A stretch of 64,000 bases of DNA, taken from NCBI RefSeq assembly GCF_002939385.1, contig NZ_MULI01000037.1, positions 1 to 64,000 of the forward strand, written 5' to 3'. The DNA comes from Streptomyces sp. MH60 (GTDB lineage: Bacteria > Actinomycetota > Actinomycetes > Streptomycetales > Streptomycetaceae). Of the stretch, positions 38,444 through 46,987 are shown in pieces. Positions within the stretch are counted from its first letter, which is position 1, and the number at the start of each line of letters is the position of its first letter. Below the pieces are notes generated by a model, which had not been told where the DNA came from, made no database searches, and saw only the letters and a list, made by a program, of their open reading frames with translations. A program made the translations under genes and the position numbers.

Positions 38444-39205
38444 CTACCGCCGCAACGACTTCCCGAACCCCGCCGCCAGCGGCATCCGCAGGCCCAGCGG
38501 CGGGGGAGCGGCCAGGGCGTCCTCCACCGGACGCGAGAAGGACTGCCCGAACAGCGCGCCCATCACGAAGTCCTCGGCCAGCGCCGCGACCTCGTCCCGG
38601 TACTGGCGCAGTCCGTGGCCGTCGGAGTGCACCTCGAACCGGCACACGGCGCGGTTCGCCTTCTTCGCCCGGGAGGCGAGCCGGAACGACAACTCCGGGT
38701 CGCTGCGCCCGTCGTTGGTGCCGTGCACGATCAGCACCTGGCGTCCGGCGAGCTGCTTCACCGGTTCGGGTGGCGCGGCCACGTCGTCCTCCGGCAGCCA
38801 CGGGGCGATCGCCAGCGCCGAGTTGACCGCCTCGTGCCCGGCCGCCCGCAGCGCCGCCCGTCCGCCCATGCCGACGCCCGCCAGGCAGACCGACACGTCG
38901 CCGTAGCGCCGTACGGCCTCGTCGGCGGCCCATTCGGCGTCCCGCGCGAGGTGCGCCTCGGCGCCGTTCCAGCCGCGGTAGCGGTAGTGCACGACATGCG
39001 CGGCCAGCCCCTCCTCCCGGCCCGCGCGGGCCAGCCTGCGCCCCAACGCGCGTACGGACGCGGCCGCGAGCAGCGCGGAGGGCCTGCGGTCGGACATCTC
39101 GTCGCCCCCGGGGAGCAGCAGCACCACACCGCTCACCGCCGTCCCCTCCGGACCGAGCGTCCGCCCCAGCCGGGCCCGACGGACCGGCGTCGCTTGCTGT
39201 GCCAT
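38444..39205 (-). CDS. Alpha/beta-hydrolase fold protein with altered nucleophile motif
   Basis: The 253-residue protein has an alpha/beta-hydrolase plan: SGVVLLLPGGDE, HVVHYRYRGWNG, VCLAGVGMGGRAALRAAG, LIVHGTNDGRSDPELSF and SDGHGLRQY, the last with Asp and His positions for a triad. The nucleophile elbow, normally GxSxG, reads GVGMGG here, so the catalytic Ser is absent. It may therefore be a non-catalytic or non-serine member. It is divergent from adenosine deaminase across about 135 bp. Confidence 0.75.
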   Translation of the reverse strand: MAQQATPVRRARLGRTLGPEGTAVSGVVLLLPGGDEMSDRRPSALLAAASVRALGRRLARAGREEGLAAHVVHYRYRGWNGAEAHLARDAEWAADEAVRRYGDVSVCLAGVGMGGRAALRAAGHEAVNSALAIAPWLPEDDVAAPPEPVKQLAGRQVLIVHGTNDGRSDPELSFRLASRAKKANRAVCRFEVHSDGHGLRQYRDEVAALAEDFVMGALFGQSFSRPVEDALAAPPPLGLRMPLAAGFGKSLRR

Positions 39206-39312
39206 GGCAGAAGATTCTCAGAAGACCGGGTGTACGGAACCCGTCCGCGCAGTCACCGTTACATATCGGGGAGTCCGTACACCGCGTCGGGTCCCGGCGT
39301 TCGCCCGGCGTT

Positions 39313-39334
39313 CTACGCGCGTAGGAGTTAGAGT
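39313..39334 (+). promoter_or_regulatory. Operator CTACGCGCGTAG plus -10 box of the leaderless add gene
   Basis: The perfect palindrome (39313-39324) ends 4 bp before TAGAGT (39329-39334). The ATG follows 6 nt after that box, so the transcript very likely starts at the A of the ATG. The operator lies in the spacer, fitting repression. Confidence 0.75.
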
Positions 39335-39340
39335 GCGGAA

Positions 39341-40531
39341 ATGACGAGCCAAAGCACCGGGAAGAGCGCCGCGGCGAACACCGCGACGGTCTCCAAGACA
39401 CCGTCGCCCGACCGGATCCGCCGGGCACCGAAGGTTCTGCTGCACGACCACCTCGACGGCGGGCTGCGTCCCGGCACGGTCGTCGAACTCGCCCGCGAGA
39501 CCGGCTACCCGGACCTCCCCGAAACCGACGCCGGCCTGCTCGGCACCTGGTTCCGGCAGGCCGCCGACTCCGGGTCCCTGGAGCGGTACCTGGAGACCTT
39601 CTCCCACACCGTCGGCGTCATGCAGACCCGCGACGCCCTGGTCCGGGTCGCCGCCGAGTGCGCGGAGGACCTCGCCGAGGACGGCGTCGTCTACGCCGAG
39701 GTGCGGTACGCGCCCGAGCAGCACCTGGAGGGCGGGCTCAGTCTCGAAGAGGTCGTGGAGGCCGTGAACGAGGGCTTCCGGGAGGGCGAGCGCCGGGCGC
39801 GGGACAACGGCCACCGCATCCGGGTCGGCGCCCTGCTCACCGCCATGCGGCACGCGGCCCGCTCCCTGGAGATCGCCGAACTCGCCAACCGCTACCGCGA
39901 CCTCGGCGTGGTCGGATTCGACATCGCGGGCGCAGAGGCCGGCTACCCGCCCACCCGGCACCTGGACGCCTTCGAGTACCTGAAGCGGGAGAACAACCAC
40001 TTCACCATCCACGCCGGTGAGGCCTTCGGGCTGCCGTCCATCTGGCAGGCCCTGCAGTGGTGCGGCGCCGACCGGCTCGGGCACGGGGTGCGCATCATCG
40101 ACGACATCCAGGTCCACGAGGACGGCTCGGTCAAGCTCGGCCGGCTCGCCTCCTACGTCCGGGACAAGCGGATCCCGCTGGAGCTGTGCCCCAGCTCCAA
40201 CCTCCAGACCGGCGCCGCCGACTCCTACGCCGAGCACCCCATCGGGCTGCTGCGCCGACTGCACTTCCGGGCCACCGTCAACACCGACAACCGGCTGATG
40301 TCCCACACCAGCATGAGCCGGGAATTCGAGCACCTGGTCGAGGCATTCGGTTACACGCTCGACGACATGCAGTGGTTCTCCGTCAATGCGATGAAATCAG
40401 CGTTCATTCCTTTCGATGAACGACTGGCCATGATCAATGACGTCATCAAGCCCGGATATGCGGAGCTGAAGTCCGAATGGCTGTTCCAGCAGACGGCTTC
40501 GACCAGCGGTTCTTCGGCATCCGAGGGCTGA
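39341..40531 (+). CDS. add: Adenosine deaminase
   Basis: The 396-residue TIM-barrel enzyme turns adenosine and deoxyadenosine into inosine and deoxyinosine. PKVLLHDHLDGGLRPGT holds the first two zinc His, FTIHAGEAFG the third His with the catalytic Glu, DRLGHGVRI the catalytic His, and TVNTDNRLMS the fourth zinc ligand Asp. The ATG lies 6 nt from a -10 box, so no leader is expected. The nucleoside-regulon operator just upstream joins it to the importer, deoC and purine phosphorylase units although it stands alone. Confidence 0.95.
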   Translation: MTSQSTGKSAAANTATVSKTPSPDRIRRAPKVLLHDHLDGGLRPGTVVELARETGYPDLPETDAGLLGTWFRQAADSGSLERYLETFSHTVGVMQTRDALVRVAAECAEDLAEDGVVYAEVRYAPEQHLEGGLSLEEVVEAVNEGFREGERRARDNGHRIRVGALLTAMRHAARSLEIAELANRYRDLGVVGFDIAGAEAGYPPTRHLDAFEYLKRENNHFTIHAGEAFGLPSIWQALQWCGADRLGHGVRIIDDIQVHEDGSVKLGRLASYVRDKRIPLELCPSSNLQTGAADSYAEHPIGLLRRLHFRATVNTDNRLMSHTSMSREFEHLVEAFGYTLDDMQWFSVNAMKSAFIPFDERLAMINDVIKPGYAELKSEWLFQQTASTSGSSASEG

Positions 40532-40671
40532 GTGCGGGGTGACGGTATTACGGAAACGCGGGCGGGCTTTCACAATCCGTCCGCATTTCGATGTTTGCCG
40601 CCGGGGGTGAAGCGTGTTTACGGTCGAGCACCGCTCACATCCCCGTCACCCCATCGCGAGGACGCATTTCC

Positions 40672-41040
40672 ATGAAGCAGTCTGCTGCCAAGACCCTCGG
40701 TGTCGCCGCCCTCGGTGCCGCCTTCGCCGCCGCCGGCGCGGGCGCGGCCACCGCGGCCCCCGGGCTCCCCGACACCGCGCAGACGGTGGACTCCGTCGCC
40801 CGCACCCTCCCCGCGGAGACCGTCTCCCAGGTGGCGCCCGGCGCGGGCAACGTGCTGGAGCAGGGCCGCAAGGTCTCCCACACCGGTCTGACCGCCGCGC
40901 AGCCGGTCGTCGAGCAGGTGGTCGCCGAGCAGCTCGCCGAGGGCCCGACCGAGCCGGTCGCCAAGCTGCTCGGCGGAGTGCCGCTGAAGGGGCTGCCCAC
41001 CCAGGGCCTGCCGGTCAACGGCCTGCCGCTGGGCGGCTGA
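40672..41040 (+). CDS. Small secreted protein
   Basis: The 122-residue protein has a Sec signal peptide of about 28 residues (basic MKQSAAK, then an Ala-rich core, cleavage near ATAAP). The mature part is rich in Val, Pro and Gly and ends with a short repeat (GVPLKGLPTQGLPVNGLPLGG-like, units of about six residues). GAGGA precedes the ATG. No enzyme motif is seen. A second protein of similar build is encoded at 46988-47392. Cell-wall or extracellular location is likely; its function is unknown. Confidence 0.75.
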   Translation: MKQSAAKTLGVAALGAAFAAAGAGAATAAPGLPDTAQTVDSVARTLPAETVSQVAPGAGNVLEQGRKVSHTGLTAAQPVVEQVVAEQLAEGPTEPVAKLLGGVPLKGLPTQGLPVNGLPLGG

Positions 41041-41057
41041 CCCGCCTCCCGCCCACG

Positions 41058-41102
41058 CGCCGACGGGGCGCACCCGGTGTCGCCGGGTGCGCCCCGTCGG
41101 CG
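41058..41102. terminator. Strong bidirectional terminator
   Basis: A perfect 20-bp stem (CGCCGACGGGGCGCACCCGG and its complement) with a 5-nt loop lies between the convergent secreted-protein gene and the PspC gene. Confidence 0.92.
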
Positions 41103-41123
41103 TACCAGAGGGAGGTACCTGCC

Positions 41124-41327
41124 TCACCAGGCCGTGCGGGCGGCCTTCTCCTCGGACGGGAGCAGGATCCACAGGGCCAGGTAGAGCAGGAACTGCGGGC
41201 CGGGCAGCAGGCAGGAGACCAGGAAGATCACCCGCATCGTGCCGTTGGAGGTGCCGAAGCGCCGGGCCAGCGCGGCGCACACTCCGCCGATCATGCGGCC
41301 GTGGGTGGGGCGGGCGAGGCGGGACAT
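41124..41327 (-). CDS. PspC domain protein
   Basis: The 67-residue protein is a single PspC domain: HGRMIGGVCAALARRFG, then a hydrophobic hairpin VIFLVSCLLPGPQFLLYLAL. GAAGGAG lies 7 nt before the ATG at 41327. PspC-domain proteins sit in the membrane and are linked to envelope stress; these short actinobacterial forms are uncharacterised. Larger frames covering it are shadows. Confidence 0.85.
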   Translation of the reverse strand: MSRLARPTHGRMIGGVCAALARRFGTSNGTMRVIFLVSCLLPGPQFLLYLALWILLPSEEKAARTAW

Positions 41328-41422
41328 CGCGGCTCCTTCGTGAGCGTGTGGGTGGGGCCGCCTTCCGGCTTCCCCTTCATCTGCCCTCCACGCTACGGAG
41401 ACGAACGGCACAAAGCGTCGCT

Positions 41423-41974
41423 CTACGGGGCGATACCGACCCTGGGAATCGTCGGGGTCCGACCCTGAGCGGGCTCCTCCTGGGGGACACCCTCCCGCCC
41501 GGCCTGCCGGTACCAGCGACGGATCCGAGCCCGGCCCGCCGGGACCACGGCGAGGTGCGCCAGAGCCACCCCCACCGTGTTCAGCAGCACCGAGTCGATG
41601 TCGACGACCTGACCGGGCACCCCGGTCTGCAGCAGCTCGATGCCCACCGACAGCAGGGCGGCCGCGGCCGTGGTGCGCAGCAGGGACGCCAGCGGCGAGA
41701 CGTGCAGCCGCCCGCCGGCCATCGGCAGCAGGACGCCGAGCGGTGCCAGCAGGACCAGCGCCCCGCCCAGCGAACGAGCCGCCGCGGGCCCGCCCAGCGC
41801 CAGGTCGGCGCGGATCCCCGCGAAGGGCCGCACGTTCGGCGGCAGCACCCAGGGGACGTCCAGCGGCCGCAGCGCGAACCAGGCGACGAACGCGAGATGT
41901 GCGACCAGGAGAACACTTCCTGTCGCACGGATGCGGAGCGCGGCGCTGCCGCCGAGGAACCCATGACGCTGCAC
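41423..41974 (-). CDS. VanZ-like family membrane protein
   Basis: The 183-residue protein has about four membrane segments. A VanZ-like core is seen in VLLVAHLAFVAWFALRPLDV, VNVRPF-like NVRPFAG and SVGIELLQTGVPGQVVDIDS, the last containing the conserved Glu and Asp-x-Asp. VanZ-like proteins are membrane proteins of unclear function linked to cell-wall antibiotic tolerance. The start at GTG 41974 has AGGGGG only 2 nt upstream, so the true start may be slightly different. Confidence 0.8.
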   Translation of the reverse strand: MQRHGFLGGSAALRIRATGSVLLVAHLAFVAWFALRPLDVPWVLPPNVRPFAGIRADLALGGPAAARSLGGALVLLAPLGVLLPMAGGRLHVSPLASLLRTTAAAALLSVGIELLQTGVPGQVVDIDSVLLNTVGVALAHLAVVPAGRARIRRWYRQAGREGVPQEEPAQGRTPTIPRVGIAP

Positions 41975-42122
41975 GTCCCCCTAGACGCGTCCCCCGCCGC
42001 GCGCGGTTCCGGGCTCCCACCCGCAAGGGTGAGGCCTGCGCCACATGGCCCCGCGGGGGGCTCCGCGGGGGCTCCACGGGGCACGCGCCCCCGCGCCGCG
42101 TCGTGCCGCGCGGGGCCGTCCG

Positions 42123-42734
42123 TCAGTCGCCCGTGACCTCGTCGGCCGGCGGTTCGTTGCTGCCCGGCCGGGCCCGGACCTCGTCCGTGCAGGAGTAGCG
42201 GCGGGCGGACCGGTCGGCGGGCCCGGCCAGGATCACCGCGCCGTCGCCCTCGGCCGCGGCCGAGTCGGAGAACGTGCACACCACCTGGGCGAGGGCGTAC
42301 GAGGTGAGGTCGTCGGGAGCGGTGCTCAGCCGCAGCGTGTCCTCGGGGTCGCCCGAGCGCGGTCCCGTCACCGTGATCCCGCGGCGCACGTCCGAGGTGT
42401 ACCCGGCCTCCTTCTCCGCGGCCGACGGCTGCGCCGCCAGCTCGTTCAGCAGCCCCTGGGCCACCAGCACGCGCCGCCCCGAGTCCGCTGCGCCGTCCGG
42501 CACCCGCACCGTGCGGTCCACGGCCACCAGCGACGAACCGCACAGCAGGAACACCTGCGCGGACAGACCGGGCGTGGCCGACGTCGACGCGTCCGGCTCG
42601 GCGAGCGAGCAGCGCACCCGCGAGGGCGCGGGACCGTAGTCCGTGGGCACCTCGGTGGCGCGGATGCCGCACCCGGTCAGCAGCACGGCCAGTACCAGGA
42701 GCCCGGAGAGGGCCGGCAGCCGGCGTACGGTCAT
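42123..42734 (-). CDS. Lipoprotein of the afsQ operon (GerMN-like)
   Basis: The 203-residue protein has a signal peptide ending in the lipobox LLTGC (residues about 18-22), so it is an outer-face lipoprotein. The rest has a GerMN-like pattern (VFLLCGSSLVAVDRTV, LVAQGLLNELAAQP). ATG 42734 overlaps the afsQ2 stop by 4 bp, so it is co-translated with the sensor kinase. It probably affects signal sensing by AfsQ2 at the membrane, which is inference from coupling. Confidence 0.85.
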   Translation of the reverse strand: MTVRRLPALSGLLVLAVLLTGCGIRATEVPTDYGPAPSRVRCSLAEPDASTSATPGLSAQVFLLCGSSLVAVDRTVRVPDGAADSGRRVLVAQGLLNELAAQPSAAEKEAGYTSDVRRGITVTGPRSGDPEDTLRLSTAPDDLTSYALAQVVCTFSDSAAAEGDGAVILAGPADRSARRYSCTDEVRARPGSNEPPADEVTGD

Positions 42735-44344
42735 CAGACCTGTCCCTTCGCGTCCTTGCCCTTGCTCCCGTCGCCCGCGGCCCCCGCCGTGTCCTCGGCC
42801 TCCTCGTCGGCGGGCGGGGACGGGTCCTGCGGCAGCCGCAGCGTGAACACCGCACCACCCTCCGGGGCGTTCTCGGCGGTGATCCCGCCACCGTGGATGT
42901 GCGCGTTCTCCAGGGCGATGGACAGGCCGAGGCCGCTGCCCTCGGAGCGCGGCCGGGAGGCGCTCGCCTTGTAGAAACGGTCGAAGACGTGCGGCAGGAC
43001 GTCCTCGGGGATGCCGGGACCGTTGTCCCGCACCCGGATGACGACCTCGTCGTCCGCCCGCGACACGGACACCCGCACCGGCGAACCGCCGTGCTTGAGC
43101 GCGTTGCCGATCAGGTTGGCCAGGATGACGTCCAGGCGGCGCGGGTCCAGCCGGGCGTGGATGCCGCGCTCGGCTTCCAGCTCGACGGCGTCCAGCCAGG
43201 CCCGGGCGTCGATGCAGGCGGTGATCTGGTCGGCGACGTCCACGTCGTCCAGGACCAGGCGGGCGGTGCCCGCGTCGAAGCGGGTGACCTCCATCAGGTT
43301 CTCCACCAGGTCGTTCAGCCGCCGCGTCTCGCTCACCACCAGCCGTACGGCGGGCTCGACCATCGGGTCGAAACTCCCGCCCTCGCCCTCGCCGGCGAAC
43401 TCCAGCTCCTCCTCCAGCACCTCCGTCACCGCGGTGAGCGCCGTCAGCGGCGTACGCAGCTCATGGCTCATGTCCGCGACGAAGCGCCGGGAGGCCTGCT
43501 CGCGGCCGGCCATGTCCGCGACCCGCTTCTCCAGGTTCTCGGCGGCGCTGTTGAACGTCCGGGACAGGTCGGCCAGTTCGTCGGTGCCGGACACCCGCAG
43601 CCGGGTGTCCAGCTTCCCCTCGCCCAGCCGCCGCGCCGCGACCCCGAGCCGGTGCACGGGCTTCAGCACGGTCGTCGCCAGGGCCTGCGCGAGCAGCGCG
43701 GAACCGAGCAGGGCGAGCGCGGTGGCGATCCCCAGCGACCAGGCGAGCGAGTTCAGGTCCTTGGCCTCCGGCTCCAGCGACTTGAGCATGTAACCGGTCG
43801 GTCCGCCGCCGATCACCCTCGTGCCGGCCACCAGGTACGGGGTGTCGTCGTCGGTGATCCGCTGCCAGTACAGGTGGTACGGGTGCTTGTTGGCCGAGGT
43901 GACCTTCTGCTCCTTGTTCACCGCCGTGCGCAGCGACTCGGGCACGTCGGACAGCTCGAAGCCGCCCAGACCGCCCGAACTGCCGTACACGGCACCGCCG
44001 TCGGCGTCCTCGGCGACCAGCAGCACGCCGAACCGCTGGCTGCTGTTGGCCATCTGACCGGCGGTGTGCTGCAACTCGTCCTGCGTGGGGTGCTCGGGCA
44101 GCGCGCCCGCCCGGTTCTGCATCTCCTGCTCGAAGTCGCGCAGCACGGCGTCCTGGGTACGGGTCAGCACCGCCTCCCGGTTCAGCCAGTACGCGATGCC
44201 GGACGCGGACACGGCGGCGGTGAGCGCGACCAGGCCGAAGACGAGGACCAGCCGCAGGCGCAGGCTGGTGAAGCGCAGCCCGGACCAGAATCCCTTGCGA
44301 GCCGCGGCCAGGCCGTGGGTCCCCCCCTGGTGTTCCCGTGTCAC
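42734..44344 (-). CDS. afsQ2: Two-component sensor histidine kinase AfsQ2
   Basis: The 536-residue kinase has an N-terminal helix (LVLVFGLVALTAAVSASGIA), an extracellular sensor of about 170 residues, a second helix (GIATALALLGSALLAQALA) and a HAMP segment. DMSHELRTPLTALTAVTEVL is the H-box with the phosphorylated His. NLIGNALKHGGSPVRV, VRDNGPGIPEDVLPHVF and GSGLGLSIA are the N, G1 and G2 boxes. The GTG at 44344 overlaps the afsQ1 stop by 4 bp. In S. coelicolor AfsQ1/AfsQ2 control antibiotic production and nitrogen metabolism on glutamate medium (established for that species). Here identity rests on sequence recall plus the sigQ neighbour. Confidence 0.93.
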   Translation of the reverse strand: MTREHQGGTHGLAAARKGFWSGLRFTSLRLRLVLVFGLVALTAAVSASGIAYWLNREAVLTRTQDAVLRDFEQEMQNRAGALPEHPTQDELQHTAGQMANSSQRFGVLLVAEDADGGAVYGSSGGLGGFELSDVPESLRTAVNKEQKVTSANKHPYHLYWQRITDDDTPYLVAGTRVIGGGPTGYMLKSLEPEAKDLNSLAWSLGIATALALLGSALLAQALATTVLKPVHRLGVAARRLGEGKLDTRLRVSGTDELADLSRTFNSAAENLEKRVADMAGREQASRRFVADMSHELRTPLTALTAVTEVLEEELEFAGEGEGGSFDPMVEPAVRLVVSETRRLNDLVENLMEVTRFDAGTARLVLDDVDVADQITACIDARAWLDAVELEAERGIHARLDPRRLDVILANLIGNALKHGGSPVRVSVSRADDEVVIRVRDNGPGIPEDVLPHVFDRFYKASASRPRSEGSGLGLSIALENAHIHGGGITAENAPEGGAVFTLRLPQDPSPPADEEAEDTAGAAGDGSKGKDAKGQV

Positions 44345-45018
44345 TGAGGCGGATCCAGCCGGTAGCCGACACCGCGCACGGTACGGATCAGGGTCGGGGA
44401 CGACGGCACGTCCTCGATCTTGGCGCGCAGCCGCTGCACGCACGCGTCCACCAGCCGGGAGTCACCGAGGTAGTCGTGCTCCCACACCAGGCGCAGCAAC
44501 TGCTGCCGGGACAGCGCCTGTCCCGGCCGCCGGCTCAGTTCGAGGAGCAGGCGCAGCTCGGTCGGCGTCAGCTGGAGGTCCTCGCCGTTCTTCGTCACGG
44601 TCATCGCGGAGCGGTCGATGACCAGGCTGCCGAAGCTCGCCGAGTCGGTGGACTCCCGTTCCCCGCGCCGCAGCACGGCCCGGATCCGGGCGTCGAGCAC
44701 CCGGCCCTGGACGGGTTTGACGACGTAGTCGTCGGCGCCCGACTCAAGACCGACGACCACGTCGATGTCGTCGTTGCGCGCGGTCAGCAGGATGATCGGC
44801 AGCTGGTCGGTGCGCCGGATGCGGCGGCACACCTCGAAACCGTCGATGCCGGGCAGCATCACGTCCAGCACGATCAGGTCCGGCCGCTGCTCGCGCAACA
44901 GCTTCAGACCGTCCTCACCACTGGCAGCGGTGGCCACCCGGTGGCCCTGGCGGGTCAGGGAGAGCTCCAGGGCCGTGCGGATGGCGTCGTCGTCCTCGAT
45001 CAGCAACAGGGAAGGCAC
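44341..45018 (-). CDS. afsQ1: Two-component response regulator AfsQ1
   Basis: The 225-residue OmpR-type regulator has a receiver domain with LIEDDDAIRTALELSL, the phospho-acceptor Asp in DLIVLDVMLPGIDGFEVCRR, and LTARNDD and GADDYVVKPV. Its C-terminal winged helix has LTPTELRLLLELSRRPGQAL and SRLVDACVQRLRAKIED. GTG 45018 gives the length known for S. coelicolor AfsQ1; ATG 45036 has no ribosome binding site. Divergent sigQ starts 208 bp away, with GTGAC repeats between them. Confidence 0.95.
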   Translation of the reverse strand: MPSLLLIEDDDAIRTALELSLTRQGHRVATAASGEDGLKLLREQRPDLIVLDVMLPGIDGFEVCRRIRRTDQLPIILLTARNDDIDVVVGLESGADDYVVKPVQGRVLDARIRAVLRRGERESTDSASFGSLVIDRSAMTVTKNGEDLQLTPTELRLLLELSRRPGQALSRQQLLRLVWEHDYLGDSRLVDACVQRLRAKIEDVPSSPTLIRTVRGVGYRLDPPQ

Positions 45019-45118
45019 GCGCTCATTCTGGCCCATGAGGGGGTGGGTGTTCGACCTGCGGGTGCGGTTGAGGTCCCAGGACGCCGCCGGACCCTGTGAA
45101 GGAAGGGTGCCGCAGACG

Positions 45119-45146
45119 TGACGGACCCCTGTGACAGCTCTGTGAC
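45119..45146. promoter_or_regulatory. AfsQ1-box-like GTGAC repeats between afsQ1 and sigQ
   Basis: Three direct GTGAC pentamers occur at 45119-45123, 45131-45135 and 45142-45146, the last two 6 nt apart. This fits the AfsQ1 consensus GTnAC-n6-GTnAC that I recall from S. coelicolor. The third, at 7-nt spacing, could extend the site. Confidence 0.75.
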
Positions 45147-45226
45147 AGTCGGCGGACACGGCCATGAAGTCACCGCGGGAAGCTTTTCGTCACAAGCAAC
45201 CGGCAGTCCACGACGGGGGGCGCGAG

Positions 45227-45958
45227 ATGAACACGCTGAAGGGCACCAACACCAGCGCAGTGGTCACGCGTCTGCACGACGTGCACGCACACCGGGGTTC
45301 CGAGAAGTCCGGTGCCGTGAGCGGGCGGGGGTGCGCTCGCGGCACCGGGCGTCAGCACACCGTGTACATGGCGGTGGTTGACGCGAACACGGGGGAAACG
45401 GGGAACACGGGGGACCAGGGGGAGCACCGTTCCCTGTCGGAGGCGGAGTTCACCGCCTACGTCCGGGAACGCCGCTCCGCCCTGTACGCGACGGCCTACC
45501 ACCTCACCGGCGACCGCTTCGAGGCCGAGGACCTGCTGCAGAGCGCGCTGTTCTCGACCTACCGGGCGTGGGACCGGATCAGTGACAAGGCGGCGGTCGG
45601 CGGATACCTCCGCCGCACCATGACCAACCTGCACATCAGCGCCTGGCGGCGCCGCAAGCTCAACGAGTACCCGACCGAGGAACTGCCGGAGACGCCCGGC
45701 GACATGGACGCGATGCGTGGCACCGAGCTGCGCACGGTCCTGTGGCAGGCGCTGGCCCGGCTGCCCGAACTCCAGCGCACCATGCTGGTCCTGCGCTACT
45801 ACGAGGGCCGTACGGACCCGGAGATCGCGGACATCCTCGACATCAGTGTCGGCACGGTGAAGTCCAGCATCTGGCGCTCGCTGCGCCGGCTGCGCGAGGA
45901 CGAGGTCCTCAGCTTCGGCCGTGACCAGGAGGACGCCTTCGGCGAACTGGTCGCCTGA
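45227..45958 (+). CDS. sigQ: ECF sigma factor SigQ (SigE/SACE-type)
   Basis: The 243-residue sigma factor has a long variable N-terminus (about 1-70) rich in Gly and Thr. It is followed by region 2 (FTAYVRERRSALYATAYHLT, DRFEAEDLLQSALFSTYRAW) and region 4 (LPELQRTMLVLRYYEGRTDP, EIADILDISVGTVKSSIWRS). ATG 45227 follows a G-rich stretch ending GAG. It is divergent from afsQ1, and in S. coelicolor sigQ is a target of AfsQ1 (established there). No anti-sigma gene is adjacent. Confidence 0.92.
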   Translation: MNTLKGTNTSAVVTRLHDVHAHRGSEKSGAVSGRGCARGTGRQHTVYMAVVDANTGETGNTGDQGEHRSLSEAEFTAYVRERRSALYATAYHLTGDRFEAEDLLQSALFSTYRAWDRISDKAAVGGYLRRTMTNLHISAWRRRKLNEYPTEELPETPGDMDAMRGTELRTVLWQALARLPELQRTMLVLRYYEGRTDPEIADILDISVGTVKSSIWRSLRRLREDEVLSFGRDQEDAFGELVA

Positions 45959-46053
45959 AGGTACGGGCCGGGTCGACCGGTCCGAGGGGGCGGGGCCCCG
46001 TGAAAAAAGTTTTCGAGCCGGGTGTATCAGGGGGAGAGGACCGGGCTCTTACT

Positions 46054-46123
46054 CACGGGGAAGCACCACGGGGGAACAACGGGGGACCACGGGGGCCGGG
46101 GATCACGGGGGATCCACGGGGGA
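46054..46123. repeat. CACGGGGGA repeat cluster downstream of sigQ
   Basis: Six copies of CACGGGGGA or close variants lie at 46054, 46067, 46078, 46088, 46104 and 46115, spaced 10-16 nt apart. Each has four or five consecutive G, so the strand could form a G-quadruplex. They lie in the 234-bp gap between sigQ and a convergent kinase gene. Confidence 0.8.
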
Positions 46124-46192
46124 GTGGAAAGGAAGCGGGACTGGAGGGCCGGGGGGTCCATCCAGTCCCGCTTCCGCGTGCGTGAGGAGGCG

Positions 46193-46828
46193 TTACACCA
46201 CCGTACGGCTGGTGGCGCACCGGCCCGCCGCCGCGGCCGCCAGCCGGCCCATCGCCTCGTCCCGGTCGCAGGCGTGGGCGCCCAGGGCCGTCTGCCGGGC
46301 GATGACCGACCGCTCCTGCCGCATCAGCCGCCAGCCCCTGCGCAGCAGGAACGGCACGGACTTGCGGCCCTCGCGCAGGTCCCGCAGGAACCGGCGGCGG
46401 AACGTCGTCAGCGGGCCCCGGCTCAGGCACAGCGCGTCGGCCAGCACGCCCAGCTCCCGGCAGCGGTCCACCAGTTCGGCGGCGAAGATGCCCTCCGCGA
46501 GGAACAGCGGCGTCCGGCCGATGTCGACCGTCGTCTCGCCGGTGCGGGCACTCAGCGAGATGTCGTAGACGGGCACGCCGGTACGCCCCGTGCGGCACAG
46601 CTCCCCGATGGCGGCGACCGCCGCGTCCGCGTCCCACGACGCCGGATGGTCCCAGTCGATGTCGGAACTGAGCGGGACCGTCGGCAGTGTCGGGTCGGTG
46701 CCCTCCTTGTAGAAGTCGTCGAGGCGCAGCACCGGGAGGCCGGAGTGCGCGGCGAGGAGGGACTTGCCGGAGCCGGAAGGGCCGCAGAGCAGCACGACTC
46801 GCGTCGGTATGGGCGGATGGGAGCTCAC
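46193..46828 (-). CDS. P-loop kinase (uridine kinase-like)
   Basis: The 211-residue protein has a Walker A VVLLCGPSGSGKSLLAAHSG and a following LRLDDFYKEGTDPTLP, which is the uridine/phosphoribulokinase pattern. It continues with DWDHPASWDADAAV, YDISLSARTGE, TPLFLAEGIFAAEL and RRFLRDLREGRKSV. It likely phosphorylates a nucleoside or related small molecule. Start GTG 46828 begins the conserved core but has no clear ribosome binding site. It carries no nucleoside-regulon operator. Confidence 0.82.
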   Translation of the reverse strand: MSSHPPIPTRVVLLCGPSGSGKSLLAAHSGLPVLRLDDFYKEGTDPTLPTVPLSSDIDWDHPASWDADAAVAAIGELCRTGRTGVPVYDISLSARTGETTVDIGRTPLFLAEGIFAAELVDRCRELGVLADALCLSRGPLTTFRRRFLRDLREGRKSVPFLLRRGWRLMRQERSVIARQTALGAHACDRDEAMGRLAAAAAGRCATSRTVV

Positions 46829-46987
46829 GGGACACCAGTCTGAGGCATCGAACGGCCGCTGTACGACCCCGCGGGTGGACTTTGCAGCGCTCGTCACATC
46901 TCGATGGCGCTGCGCGGTGACCTGATCACGGTCCGCACTGTTATCAGGGCAGTCCCTGGCAATCCACACCAAGAGGTGGCAGCACCG

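Noticed and set aside
46000..46185. 61-codon frame starting MKKVFEPG downstream of sigQ
   Set aside because: Its reading frame is made mostly of the CACGGGGGA repeats and gives a low-complexity Gly/Pro peptide. There is no ribosome binding site of note, and it converges into the kinase gene end.
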